32,137 nt of DNA, from positions 1-32,137 of the IMG/VR virus record IMGVR_UViG_3300031749_000022; one strand, 5' to 3'. This document shows positions 6,465 through 12,242 of this stretch, piece by piece. How positions within the stretch are numbered: position 1 is the stretch's first letter; each line of letters starts with the position of its first letter. The stretch comes from a virus. The notes beneath the pieces were generated by a model. It did not search any database. It worked only from the letters and a program-made list of their open reading frames with translations, and was not told the origin of the DNA. A program made the position numbers and the translations under genes.

Positions 6465-6493
6465 ATTTGATAACAAAATGCTAATCATGTAAA
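6465..6493 (-). promoter_or_regulatory. Possible repressor-maintenance promoter
   Basis: On the minus strand TTTACA (6488-6493) and TCAAAT (6465-6470) are 17 bases apart. The -35 box touches the edge of the operator at 6493-6509, the position from which a bound repressor could contact RNA polymerase. The -10 box is a weak match (4 of 6), as expected for an activated promoter. Confidence 0.45.
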
Positions 6494-6509
6494 TTCACGA
6501 ATCGTTATT
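6493..6509. promoter_or_regulatory. Operator between repressor and cro (distal)
   Basis: ATTCACGAATCGTTATT matches the operator consensus ATTAACGAATCGTTAAT at 15 of 17 positions. It overlaps the first two bases of the -35 box of the cro promoter. Confidence 0.75.
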
Positions 6510-6536
6510 GACAGACATTAGCGAATCGTTAATAAT
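6508..6536 (+). promoter_or_regulatory. Rightward early (cro) promoter
   Basis: TTGACA (6508-6513), 17 bases, then AATAAT (6531-6536). Transcription would begin about 6542-6545, that is 1-4 bases before the cro ATG at 6546, so the mRNA is predicted to be leaderless or nearly so. No Shine-Dalgarno sequence precedes the ATG. Confidence 0.75.
6517..6533. promoter_or_regulatory. Operator between repressor and cro (proximal)
   Basis: ATTAGCGAATCGTTAAT differs from the perfect 17-bp palindrome at 4819-4835 by one base. It fills the spacer between the -35 and -10 boxes of the cro promoter, and its centre is 24 bp from that of the other operator. Confidence 0.8.
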
Positions 6537-6545
6537 TTTGTTACT

Positions 6546-6776
6546 ATGAATATCAACGAATATCTGTCGAGTCAGAACATCCTGGCAAAGAAATTGGCCG
6601 AACACCTCGGGGTGCCCCCTCCATTAATTAGTCAATGGAGGAATGGGCGCCCTGTCCCGATAGAGCGTTGTGTTGCCATCGAGCGCGTTACGAACGGCGC
6701 CGTAACTCGCCGCGATCTGCGTCCAGACGACTGGCACCTGATCTGGCCCGAGCTGATCGACAAGGACGCCGCATGA
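6546..6776 (+). CDS. Cro/YdaS-family transcriptional regulator, 76 aa
   Basis: This matches the YdaS/Cro type of phage early regulator throughout: 'LAEHLGVPPPLISQWRNG' (17-34) is the helix-turn-helix, followed by 'PVPIERCVAIERVTNGAVTRRDLRPDDWHLIWPEL' features (37-70), with the family's 'VTR.DLRP..W..IWPEL' ending. In related phages the protein represses the repressor promoter and drives lytic choice. Length is normal for the family. The ATG at 6546 is the only reasonable start; it has no ribosome-binding site, and the promoter places the transcript start within a few bases of it. It overlaps the next gene by 4 bases. Confidence 0.9.
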   Translation: MNINEYLSSQNILAKKLAEHLGVPPPLISQWRNGRPVPIERCVAIERVTNGAVTRRDLRPDDWHLIWPELIDKDAA

Positions 6777-7138
6777 GAAACCTGATCATTGGCAAAATCT
6801 TCAGAGAGGGCGACGGCTTGATGATCGGGGTCAGCGCTCCCGAAGGAACTCCACCTGAGCATATCGAGGTCGTCACGAATGGCTTGGTCAGTCTCGCAGC
6901 CGTTACTCCGTGTACCCGCATGAATCGCAATGAAGCGTGCCCATCGTTGTGCCGGCAAAACCTAAATCCTGATAGGGGTGTGCGTCCCGACCCCTCTCCC
7001 GGGTTTTCATGGGACGAAATACTTGATGAACGCGCTTTGGCAATCAAGAAGTTTTCGGAAAAATCCTCTTCTTCGCGGATTCGATCCCTGTTAAGAAGGC
7101 TTCTGAAATTTCTTCGCGCGGGAGGGCGGTCGAGATGA
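6773..7138 (+). CDS. Hypothetical early protein, 121 aa
   Basis: The ATG at 6773 overlaps the cro stop (ATGA), which argues for coupled translation. The first 85 residues look like a real protein ('LIIGKIFREGDGLMIGVSAPEG', 'HIEVVTNGLVSLAAV', five spaced prolines, three cysteines). The last 32 residues are Arg/Ser/Leu-rich and lie antisense to the reverse-strand gene at 7044-7280. That tail may be a by-product of an inserted neighbour rather than an evolved sequence. No family is recognised. Confidence 0.55.
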   Translation: MRNLIIGKIFREGDGLMIGVSAPEGTPPEHIEVVTNGLVSLAAVTPCTRMNRNEACPSLCRQNLNPDRGVRPDPSPGFSWDEILDERALAIKKFSEKSSSSRIRSLLRRLLKFLRAGGRSR

Positions 7139-7280
7139 GCTTTTCCAGTTCTTTTGTCACGAGCGGATTTAACTCTGGACTCGAAGTAATTATGGCTCTG
7201 ATCGCTGTCTGGGTCGCAAAAAGTTGCCCTTCCAGATAATCGGAATAGTTCTTTTCTTCTTTCGCTTTTTTGTAGCTCAC
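7044..7280 (-). CDS. Hypothetical protein on the reverse strand, 78 aa
   Basis: This reads leftward against its neighbours. It begins at a GTG at 7280 with AAAAGGA 6 bases upstream. The product is a soluble, helical protein ('SDYLEGQLFATQTAIRAIITSSPELNPLVTKELEKLI' features at about 13-49, then 'REEISEAFLTGIESAKKRI'), with a composition like a genuine protein. I recognise no domain. It converges on and overlaps the gene at 6773 by 95 bases, so one of the two reading frames is constrained by the other. The ribosome-binding site is nearly identical to that of the zinc-ribbon gene at 8187, which is also inverted. Confidence 0.7.
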   Translation of the reverse strand: MSYKKAKEEKNYSDYLEGQLFATQTAIRAIITSSPELNPLVTKELEKLISTALPREEISEAFLTGIESAKKRIFPKTS

Positions 7281-7469
7281 GGGGGTTCCTTTTATGAAAA
7301 GGTTTTGTGTGGAAACTGAATCGTATCATGGCTGCGAATTCCCTCCTTTTTCTATTATCCCCCCCGTTCCGCGCATTTCTATAGTGCGGAGCTTTGCCAG
7401 GTCTGTTTCCTCCCCTGGCTCTTTTCTTTCGCTCATAGGTGAATTGTATTTTTTCGCCCTGAGCTTGTC

Positions 7470-7487
7470 TTTCCAAGGGTTTCCAAG
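7470..7487 (+). repeat. Tandem TTTCCAAG boxes upstream of an early gene
   Basis: TTTCCAAG occurs at 7470-7477 and again at 7480-7487, one helical turn apart, 20-38 bases before the ATG at 7508. A further TGGAAAGGG lies between them and the gene. The spacing suits a dimeric regulator or activator. The rest of the gap 7281-7507 shows no supportable gene. Confidence 0.4.
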
Positions 7488-7507
7488 AGAAATGGAAAGG
7501 GTTGCAA

Positions 7508-7906
7508 ATGCAAGTTGAAATGCCATTTTATGAATGCGCAGAAGATGCGCTAAAGGGCTGTATTCAGGCGCTGGGAGGGGCAAAGGTCGTGGGGGCTCAG
7601 CTCTTCCCAGACAAATCCATTGAGGCTGCCAGAGAATATCTGCTGGCCAGTCTCAACCCTAACAGAAATGAAAAGCTTAGTTACACCCAAATGATGTGGG
7701 TGTTCAGTAAGGCCAAAGAAGCCGGTTTCCATGGTGGATTCCAATGGTTCGCATCAGAAATCGGTTACGACATAAAGCCCATCACCCGCGCCGAGGAAGT
7801 GGACCGCCTCACATCGGTCATCGAGCAGGCCAGCAAGACGCTTTCAACGGCTGTTGCGGCCCTTGAAAGAGTGCAGAACAGGGTAGAAATGAGGAGCGTT
7901 AAATGA
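7508..7906 (+). CDS. Phage early regulatory-type protein, 132 aa
   Basis: I start it at the ATG at 7508 because AAAGGG lies 7 bases upstream. The pattern 'YECAEDALKGCIQALGGAKVVGAQLFPDKSIEAAREYLLASLNPNR' style segment (7-51) followed by 'EKLSYTQMMWVFSKAKEAGFHGGFQWFASEIGY' features is that of a phage protein family found after cro genes in betaproteobacterial prophages. These are thought to be CII-like or DNA-binding regulators. The 'LGGAKVVGAQLFPDKSIEAAREYL' part can form a helix-turn-helix. The C-terminus is a Glu/Lys/Val coiled helix (about 98-128). The functional call is tentative; the family resemblance is clearer. Confidence 0.7.
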   Translation: MQVEMPFYECAEDALKGCIQALGGAKVVGAQLFPDKSIEAAREYLLASLNPNRNEKLSYTQMMWVFSKAKEAGFHGGFQWFASEIGYDIKPITRAEEVDRLTSVIEQASKTLSTAVAALERVQNRVEMRSVK

Positions 7907-8169
7907 GTGAAGCAAAGATCACTCTTTCCCTCGACGCGTCACTTGTCCAGAAGCTGATCGGGCGCCTGGAGCAGGAAAGCCGTTCATTTCCCTCCGAGGT
8001 TCTTGAGCGATTTATCGATCGAATCGAGAACCTTGCGAATGTCGGCAGTTTTTACCGAATTGAGAGCCCCGCAGTGAGGACAGGTTACCTGCTTTACATT
8101 CTTGAGCCTTCCGAAAGTTTCCTGGAACTTTACGCGGCAGCTGTCACACGCAATTACGATTTTTTCTGA
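7903..8169 (+). CDS. Hypothetical early protein, 88 aa, half overlapped by a reverse gene
   Basis: The ATG overlaps the previous stop (ATGA), and GAGGAG is 6 bases upstream. The N-terminal 30 residues ('KITLSLDASLVQKLIGRLEQES') look like a true beta-alpha protein. From residue 28 on, the frame is antisense to the zinc-ribbon gene at 7984-8187, and its composition is less protein-like. The simplest reading is an original gene whose 3' part was replaced by an inserted inverted gene. The reverse gene has the stronger family signature. Confidence 0.5.
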   Translation: MSEAKITLSLDASLVQKLIGRLEQESRSFPSEVLERFIDRIENLANVGSFYRIESPAVRTGYLLYILEPSESFLELYAAAVTRNYDFF

Positions 8170-8187
8170 GTCGAAGTTTAGTTTCAT
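7984..8187 (-). CDS. Small zinc-ribbon protein on the reverse strand, 67 aa
   Basis: The ATG at 8187 is preceded by AAAGGA 7 bases upstream. The protein has CDSC (residues 15-18) and CPHCG (36-40), a classic four-cysteine zinc ribbon. A short helical, Lys-rich tail follows ('TADIRKVLDSIDKSLKNL', 47-64). It resembles the small MJ0042/FYDLN-type ribbons in layout, but I cannot name a family. It is transcribed against the early genes around it, so it is probably expressed in the lysogen or controlled separately. The overlap with the gene at 7903 is 186 bases. Confidence 0.75.
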   Translation of the reverse strand: MKLNFDSEKIVIACDSCRVKFQETFGRLKNVKQVTCPHCGALNSVKTADIRKVLDSIDKSLKNLGGK

Positions 8188-8208
8188 GGAGGGTTCCTTT
8201 GATGTTCG

Positions 8209-8412
8209 ATGATGGGTTTGGCGATTCTGAGTCCGGCACGAATGAGCTCCTCCACCTTTTCCAGTGAGAGCGAGCATGTTTTGAAAGCGCGTCTTCTCAG
8301 GCAGATGAAGGCGATTGCTCATGCCGTTCCGGCAAGGAAAAACAAAAAGGCCATTACGGACAAATATTTCGAATTGGCGAAGCGATATCTGGGGTCAAAA
8401 GCAGAACAATAA
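8209..8412 (+). CDS. Hypothetical early protein, 67 aa (start uncertain)
   Basis: The frame from the ATG at 8209 gives 67 residues. Only the part from about residue 24 on ('LKARLLRQMKAIAHAVPARKNKK', 'DKYFELAKRYLG') looks like a folded basic protein. Other starts are the ATG at 8242 (56 residues) and 8305. The best Shine-Dalgarno (GGAGGG, 8188-8193) is correctly spaced for another ATG at 8202, whose frame gives a plausible acidic peptide of 21 residues and ends at 8267. The gene may therefore be frameshifted or coupled to that short frame. Stop TAA at 8410 is one base before the next start. Confidence 0.55.
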   Translation: MMGLAILSPARMSSSTFSSESEHVLKARLLRQMKAIAHAVPARKNKKAITDKYFELAKRYLGSKAEQ

Positions 8413-8413
8413 A

Positions 8414-8692
8414 ATGGGTGAAAATTTGGATTTGTCTGACATCGATGCAATTCCCGAAGACTTTCAGCGTCTCCGGAATCTCTGGGCGGAAGTAATCCGC
8501 GTAGCGATCGCAGATGCTCAGATGTCCGGTCGAAACTTCAGCGGATATCGAAAAGACGCCATCAACTGGATTTTCGACGATGGGCGCGCCAAGGAAGTAA
8601 ATTCGTTCGTGTCGATATGCGGATTGCTGGATGTTTCTCCTGAGCAGATCCGTGCCAGGCTGAGAAAAATGCTCGGTATGCGAATCTCATGA
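8414..8692 (+). CDS. Phage protein upstream of the primase, 92 aa
   Basis: The ATG at 8414 follows the previous stop directly, and no strong ribosome-binding site is seen, so coupling is likely. The core 'LRNLWAEVIRVAIADA', 'DAINWIFDD', 'FVSICGLLDVSPEQIRARL' is the pattern of a small protein common in temperate phages, where an aromatic WIF.D motif is followed by a helix-turn-helix-like 'LLDVSPEQIRARL'. Its role is unknown, but its place next to replication genes is usual. Its end overlaps the primase start by 4 bases (ATGA). Confidence 0.7.
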   Translation: MGENLDLSDIDAIPEDFQRLRNLWAEVIRVAIADAQMSGRNFSGYRKDAINWIFDDGRAKEVNSFVSICGLLDVSPEQIRARLRKMLGMRIS

Positions 8693-11043
8693 AGAAAATC
8701 GATTTCGCTTCGATAAACCAGGCTGCGCTCAATAATTTCGAAGGGCTGCTGAGAGAGTGGCTGCCGAGCGGGAAAAAGGAGGGCGGGGAATACAAATCCC
8801 TGAATCCAGTCCGCGCCGATTCGAAAATCGGATCCTTCTCGATCTCGATCCGGAAAGGCGTCTGGCAAGACTTTGCGACAGGAGACAAGGGGTCCGACCC
8901 GACCAGTCTCTATGCATATCTTTTTTGTGGCGGAGACCAGGGGAAGGCAGCAAAGGAATTGGCCGAGCGCCTCAACATATCATCTACCCTTTCCCACACG
9001 TCCATCCCCTCCGCTCCTCCGCAGAATAGCAGCAAGAAGCCTCAGTGGCACCCCATTCTCCCTGTGGCCGCAGATGCCGGAGATCCTCCTGCAGCTCATA
9101 TCAAGCGAGGAAAACCTGAAAGGACCTGGTGCTATCGCGGTGCGAATGGCGAGATCCTGGGGTACGTGTACCGGTTCAAGACTTCGGATGGGGGAAAAGA
9201 GGTTTTGCCGCTCAGCTGGTGCCGAAATGAAGAAGGGCGGTCGGAATGGCGCTGGATGTCATTTCCCGAGCCCAGGCCGCTTTATCGTCTGGATGCGCTG
9301 GCTGCTCATCCTAAAGCATCTGTTCTGCTCGTCGAGGGCGAGAAATGCGCAGATGCCGCTGCGATGGAAATAGAGTGCGACGAGCTCGTAATCGTGTCAT
9401 GGCCGGGTGGCGGAAAAGCCGACGGTAAGGTCGACTGGTTTCCTCTGTATGGCCGCAAAGTCATTCTATGGCCGGATTGCGATTCCCAGCGTGAGAAGAT
9501 GTCGAAGGAAGAGAAGGAAGCGGGCGTCGATCCTGCATCCAAGCCTTACCTTCCGAAGGATAGGCAGCCCGGCTTCTCGACCATGCTCCGGATAGGCGAG
9601 CGACTGTCGGAGAACGGCTGCAAGATCTGGGACGTGCAGATCGATGAACCGGGCTTAAAGCCTGACGGATGGGATGTGGCTGATGCAATCGCTGATGGCC
9701 TTCGCGCTGATGATCTTCGTGAGTACATTCGCGCGAAGAGTGTTTTGCGAGCGCCAGCTCTTTCAGGGGAAGAAAGCATTTCTACCGCACCCGAAGCTGG
9801 CGCGATCATCCCTGAATGGCGCCGTGGGTTGATGTGGAAATCGGAAAACGTTCTTCAGGATTGCCGTGAAAATGTTTTTCTTATCCTTTCTCGGCATCCT
9901 GCCTGGAAAGGGAAAATCGGATACAACGAGTTTTCCGGGCGTATCGAAAAACTTGAAGCTCTGCCGATAGCATCAGACCTTGGCGAGTGGTCGCCGCAAG
10001 ACGATCTGGACGTCGGTTTATGGCTCGCTCAAAACTATCCGAAGCTGCTCATCAAGGGGGAGGGAACGCTCGCCGCAGGCATCTCCATGGTAGCGGCCAA
10101 GAATAAGTTCCATCCTGTTCGAGAATGGTTGCGTAGTCTGCCATGGGATGGCAAGTCAAGACTCCGGTATCTGTTTTCAGACTGTTTCGGAACGGCAGAA
10201 TCCGAATATTTTGCGCTGTGCGGACAATATTTCCTGATAGGCATGGTGGCGCGGATTTTCAAACCAGGGTGCGCAATGCAGTATATGCCGATCCTCGAGG
10301 GTTCTCAAGGCAAAGGAAAATCGACTGCATTGAGAATACTCGGAGGCGAATGGTATGCCGAAACACCGTTCAAGATCGGAGACAAGGATGCGTACATGCA
10401 GATCGCCGGCGTCTGGCTCTACGAAATTCCGGAACTCGATTCGTTCAATCGCGCCGAGTCCACTGCGGTAAAGGCATTTGTGACAATCCAGACTGACAGA
10501 TATCGCGAGCCTTACGCCAGGCGCACTATTGATCGGCCCAGGCAGTGTGTTTTCGCCGGAAACACCAATCATGGAGAGTATTTCAAAGATCCAACGGGGA
10601 ACAGACGATTCTGGCCGATCCGCTGCGGGCAGATCGATCTCGATCGGTTGCGCGAATGGCGTGAGCAGCTTTTTGCTGAAGCCTGCGCGTTGTTCGATCA
10701 GGGCGAAAAATGGTACCCCGGTCGAGACGAAGAGGAAAAATACTTCAAGCCACAGCAGGAAGAGCGCGAGATCGTCGATCCCTGGCTTTATACCCTCTAC
10801 GATTGGCTCGATGATCCTGAAAACCGGGCAATCACCGAGATCACTTCTTCCGATTTACTGAAACGCTGCTTTCATGTCTCACATGACAAGGTCGACGGAA
10901 ACCGTGGCATGGCAACGCGGATCGGGAATCTGATGCATCGGCTTGGATGGGCAAAAAAACGGCGCTCAACAGGCTATCGAGAGTGGATTTATTGTCGGCC
11001 AGCGCCAGCTGTATCAGGGGGGGCGATCAATGTTCCATTTTAA
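8689..11043 (+). CDS. Primase-helicase with Toprim and VapE/P4-type ATPase domains, 784 aa
   Basis: The protein combines an N-terminal region related to DNA primases (about 40-100, 'GVWQDFATGDKGSDPTSL'), a Toprim domain with the VEGEK acidic motif (215-219) and WPDCD (261-265), and a C-terminal helicase of the virulence-associated E (VapE) family. The helicase motifs are Walker A EGSQGKGKST (537-546), a Walker B-like LYEIPEL (577-583), sensor AGNTN (623-627), and NRRFWPI (638-644). Such proteins unwind the origin and prime phage replication, as alpha does for satellite P4. The adjacent 3' region (11101-11388) contains a cluster of repeats that is a plausible target. The start overlaps the previous stop (ATGA). 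Confidence 0.93.
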   Translation: MKKIDFASINQAALNNFEGLLREWLPSGKKEGGEYKSLNPVRADSKIGSFSISIRKGVWQDFATGDKGSDPTSLYAYLFCGGDQGKAAKELAERLNISSTLSHTSIPSAPPQNSSKKPQWHPILPVAADAGDPPAAHIKRGKPERTWCYRGANGEILGYVYRFKTSDGGKEVLPLSWCRNEEGRSEWRWMSFPEPRPLYRLDALAAHPKASVLLVEGEKCADAAAMEIECDELVIVSWPGGGKADGKVDWFPLYGRKVILWPDCDSQREKMSKEEKEAGVDPASKPYLPKDRQPGFSTMLRIGERLSENGCKIWDVQIDEPGLKPDGWDVADAIADGLRADDLREYIRAKSVLRAPALSGEESISTAPEAGAIIPEWRRGLMWKSENVLQDCRENVFLILSRHPAWKGKIGYNEFSGRIEKLEALPIASDLGEWSPQDDLDVGLWLAQNYPKLLIKGEGTLAAGISMVAAKNKFHPVREWLRSLPWDGKSRLRYLFSDCFGTAESEYFALCGQYFLIGMVARIFKPGCAMQYMPILEGSQGKGKSTALRILGGEWYAETPFKIGDKDAYMQIAGVWLYEIPELDSFNRAESTAVKAFVTIQTDRYREPYARRTIDRPRQCVFAGNTNHGEYFKDPTGNRRFWPIRCGQIDLDRLREWREQLFAEACALFDQGEKWYPGRDEEEKYFKPQQEEREIVDPWLYTLYDWLDDPENRAITEITSSDLLKRCFHVSHDKVDGNRGMATRIGNLMHRLGWAKKRRSTGYREWIYCRPAPAVSGGAINVPF

Positions 11044-11100
11044 TCAATTTTATGCTTTCCAGGGATCGGGTGAAACCGGAAAAGGAATGCGTGAAAATTT

Positions 11101-11131
11101 GTCCAACCTTCGTTTTCATACAAGGTTGGAC
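11101..11131 (+). other. 10-bp hairpin after the primase gene
   Basis: GTCCAACCTT (11101-11110) and AAGGTTGGAC (11122-11131) form a perfect 10-bp stem with an 11-base loop, 57 bases after the primase stop. No T-tract follows, so it is not a classical terminator. It is the left-hand local folding alternative to the large palindrome. Confidence 0.65.
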
Positions 11132-11202
11132 GGCAAGGTTGGACGGCTGAGACCCTCATGGTTAAAGGGTTCGTCCAACCGTCCAACCTCGTCCAACCTT
11201 GC

Positions 11203-11245
11203 CGCGTGCACACACATGCGCATGCGCGTGCGTATACGCGCGCGC
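11203..11245. other. 43-bp perfect alternating pyrimidine-purine tract (potential Z-DNA)
   Basis: From C11203 to C11245 every pyrimidine is followed by a purine and the reverse without exception. Most steps are CG or CA/TG, with one TATA in the middle, and it ends in a CGCGCGCGC run. Such tracts can flip to left-handed DNA under negative supercoiling. It lies in the left half of the loop of the palindrome, close to its centre. A 6-bp hairpin (11257-11270) and an AT-rich stretch (11272-11288) follow. Confidence 0.85.
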
Positions 11246-11390
11246 TGTACTCAATTCAGGGATTTCCCTGTCTATAAATTTTCAATATCCCTTAGACGAG
11301 GTTGGACGGTTGGACGGATTGAGAGTTTATGCGGCTCTCAGCCGTCTAACCTTGACGTCCAACCTTGCAAACTGTTTGGAGGTTGGACGG

Positions 11391-11591
11391 ATGGCAAATC
11401 TTGATATTGAACAGATGCGGAAGGATTTCCAGGCAGTCGTGTCCTGGAGGAAGGAAAACGATGGGTGGACTGATAGTGATTGCGAAGAGCTGGGGGAAAA
11501 CATCAAGTCGGCAATCGAGCGCGGGGATTGGGAAATCGCCAATTCATATGCAAATTGGTTGAGAACAGAGGCGGCTGAATATGGCAAATAG
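11391..11591 (+). CDS. Small acidic phage protein, 66 aa
   Basis: I start this at the ATG at 11391 because GGAGG (11378-11382) is 8 bases upstream; the longer open frame back to 11199 reads through the repeat region and is not protein-like. The product is acidic, helical and Trp-rich ('FQAVVSWRKEND', 'CEELGENIKSAIERGDWEIANSYANWLR'). I recognise no family. The ribosome-binding site and start codon directly abut the last GGTTGGAC iteron, so folding or protein binding at the palindrome could affect its expression. It overlaps the next gene by 11 bases. Confidence 0.7.
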   Translation: MANLDIEQMRKDFQAVVSWRKENDGWTDSDCEELGENIKSAIERGDWEIANSYANWLRTEAAEYGK

Positions 11592-11781
11592 TTACCGATG
11601 TCCATTGGGAGCATTGCAGCCCAAGGAAATGGATAGGGAAAAGATCAAATCTCGGGCATGGAATGAAGACGGCTGGCTCGTGGTTCATCGCGATGATCCG
11701 GATCTGCACTGGACAGAGCGAGAAACGATCCTAGCCATTGGCGAAAGGAAATTCGGAAATACTGTGAAGGGGAAAAAATGA
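11581..11781 (+). CDS. Small conserved-type phage protein, 66 aa
   Basis: The ATG at 11581 lies within the end of the previous gene. The protein ends with 'DGWLVVHRDDPDLHWTERETILAIGERKFG' features: a short N-terminal region, then a segment in which 'W....ERE.....GE..FG' resembles small proteins found before antitermination genes in temperate phages. Its function is unknown. It overlaps the Q-like gene by 4 bases (ATGA), so the three genes form one translational unit. Confidence 0.65.
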   Translation: MANSYRCPLGALQPKEMDREKIKSRAWNEDGWLVVHRDDPDLHWTERETILAIGERKFGNTVKGKK

Positions 11782-12155
11782 TTCTGCACATCAACGACCG
11801 CTTGAACAAGTGGGCTTTCTGGTGCCTTACTGGCCGTACTTCGAATATAGGTTTCCCGAGCAAAAGCTCGTATTGCAGTCTGGAGGGGCGCGGTGGGAAT
11901 AGTCTGTCGGCAGAATTCAACGACGATGCCTGGGAGATCGAGCAGGCCGTCCAGTCGCTGGATGAGATTTTGAAAAAAGCGGTCGTTGAGTTTTATACCG
12001 GGAAAGGAACTGTCGAGCAAAAGGCGCGCAACTGTGGATGCACAAAAATGACCCTCTACAATCGTGTTGATTCGGCGCAATATAAAATCATGGATTGGCT
12101 CAATGGCTACTATGCTGAAAAAAGTGTTGACAGCGATTTTACTGAAATGGTATAA
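11778..12155 (+). CDS. Q-like late antitermination protein, 125 aa
   Basis: The N-terminus 'LNKWAFWCLTGR' (9-20) and the 'SSYCSL' segment, then 'DAWEIEQAVQSLDEILKKAVVEFYTGKGTVEQKARNCGCTKMTLYNRVDSAQYKIMDWL' pattern (50-108), are characteristic of short Q-type antiterminators and their relatives. The segment about 78-105 is a sigma region 4-like helix-turn-helix. Q proteins load onto RNA polymerase at the late promoter and make it pass terminators. The context supports this strongly: a strong promoter lies in the end of the gene (12127-12156) and an intrinsic terminator follows it at 12187, ahead of the structural genes. The subfamily is not certain. Confidence 0.75.
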   Translation: MILHINDRLNKWAFWCLTGRTSNIGFPSKSSYCSLEGRGGNSLSAEFNDDAWEIEQAVQSLDEILKKAVVEFYTGKGTVEQKARNCGCTKMTLYNRVDSAQYKIMDWLNGYYAEKSVDSDFTEMV

Positions 12156-12156
12156 A
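12127..12156 (+). promoter_or_regulatory. Late promoter (pR'-like)
   Basis: TTGACA (12127-12132), 18 bases, then TATAAA (12151-12156). It is nearly consensus and lies in the last codons of the Q-like gene, with its -10 box spanning the TAA. Transcription should begin near 12163. With the terminator at 12187-12217 it would give an RNA of about 50-55 bases in the absence of antitermination. Confidence 0.8.
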
Positions 12157-12186
12157 TTCGTTAAATTTGGTTTGGTGCGTCTACAG

Positions 12187-12217
12187 AACCCGGAGCGGAA
12201 ACGCTGCCGGGTTTTTT
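12187..12217 (+). terminator. Intrinsic terminator behind the late promoter (tR'-like)
   Basis: ACCCGG (12188-12193) pairs with CCGGGT (12207-12212), extended by AGCG/CGCT around a GAAA tetraloop with one bulged G, followed by six T residues. It lies between the Q-like gene and the first structural gene. Confidence 0.88.
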
Positions 12218-12242
12218 GTTGCCAGCGCCTCTGTGGAATATC

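Larger units (their letters stand above)
11101..11388. repeat. Nested 288-bp palindrome of GGTTGGAC iterons, candidate replication origin
   Basis: The 347-base gap between the primase stop and 11391 has no gene of its own. It holds ten exact copies of the octamer GGTTGGAC or its complement, starting at 11101, 11124, 11137, 11173, 11181, 11191, 11300, 11308, 11357 and 11381, plus one variant at 11344. They are arranged as three nested pairs of inverted arms about one centre near 11244: 11101-11109 with 11380-11388 (9 of 9), 11121-11152 with 11336-11367 (30 of 32), and 11172-11193 with 11295-11316 (22 of 22). Iterons next to a P4-type primase-helicase suggest an origin or copy-control site. An RNA-level role or a resident palindromic element are the alternatives. 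Confidence 0.9.

Noticed and set aside
6552-6561. Possible third operator half-site inside the start of cro
   Set aside because: Only ATCAACGAAT matches one half; the other half does not, and the spacing to the other operators is irregular.
6688-7476. 262-codon open frame on the minus strand
   Set aside because: It covers cro, the next gene and the reverse gene at 7044 in another frame; Arg/Ser-rich shadow composition. The GGAGGG before an internal ATG near 7346 is noted but does not lead to a protein-like sequence.
7326-7583. Minus-strand open frame in the gap before 7508 (85 codons, or 36 from an internal ATG)
   Set aside because: The end reads somewhat like a protein, but no ribosome-binding site is present at any start and it overlaps the beginning of a better-supported gene.
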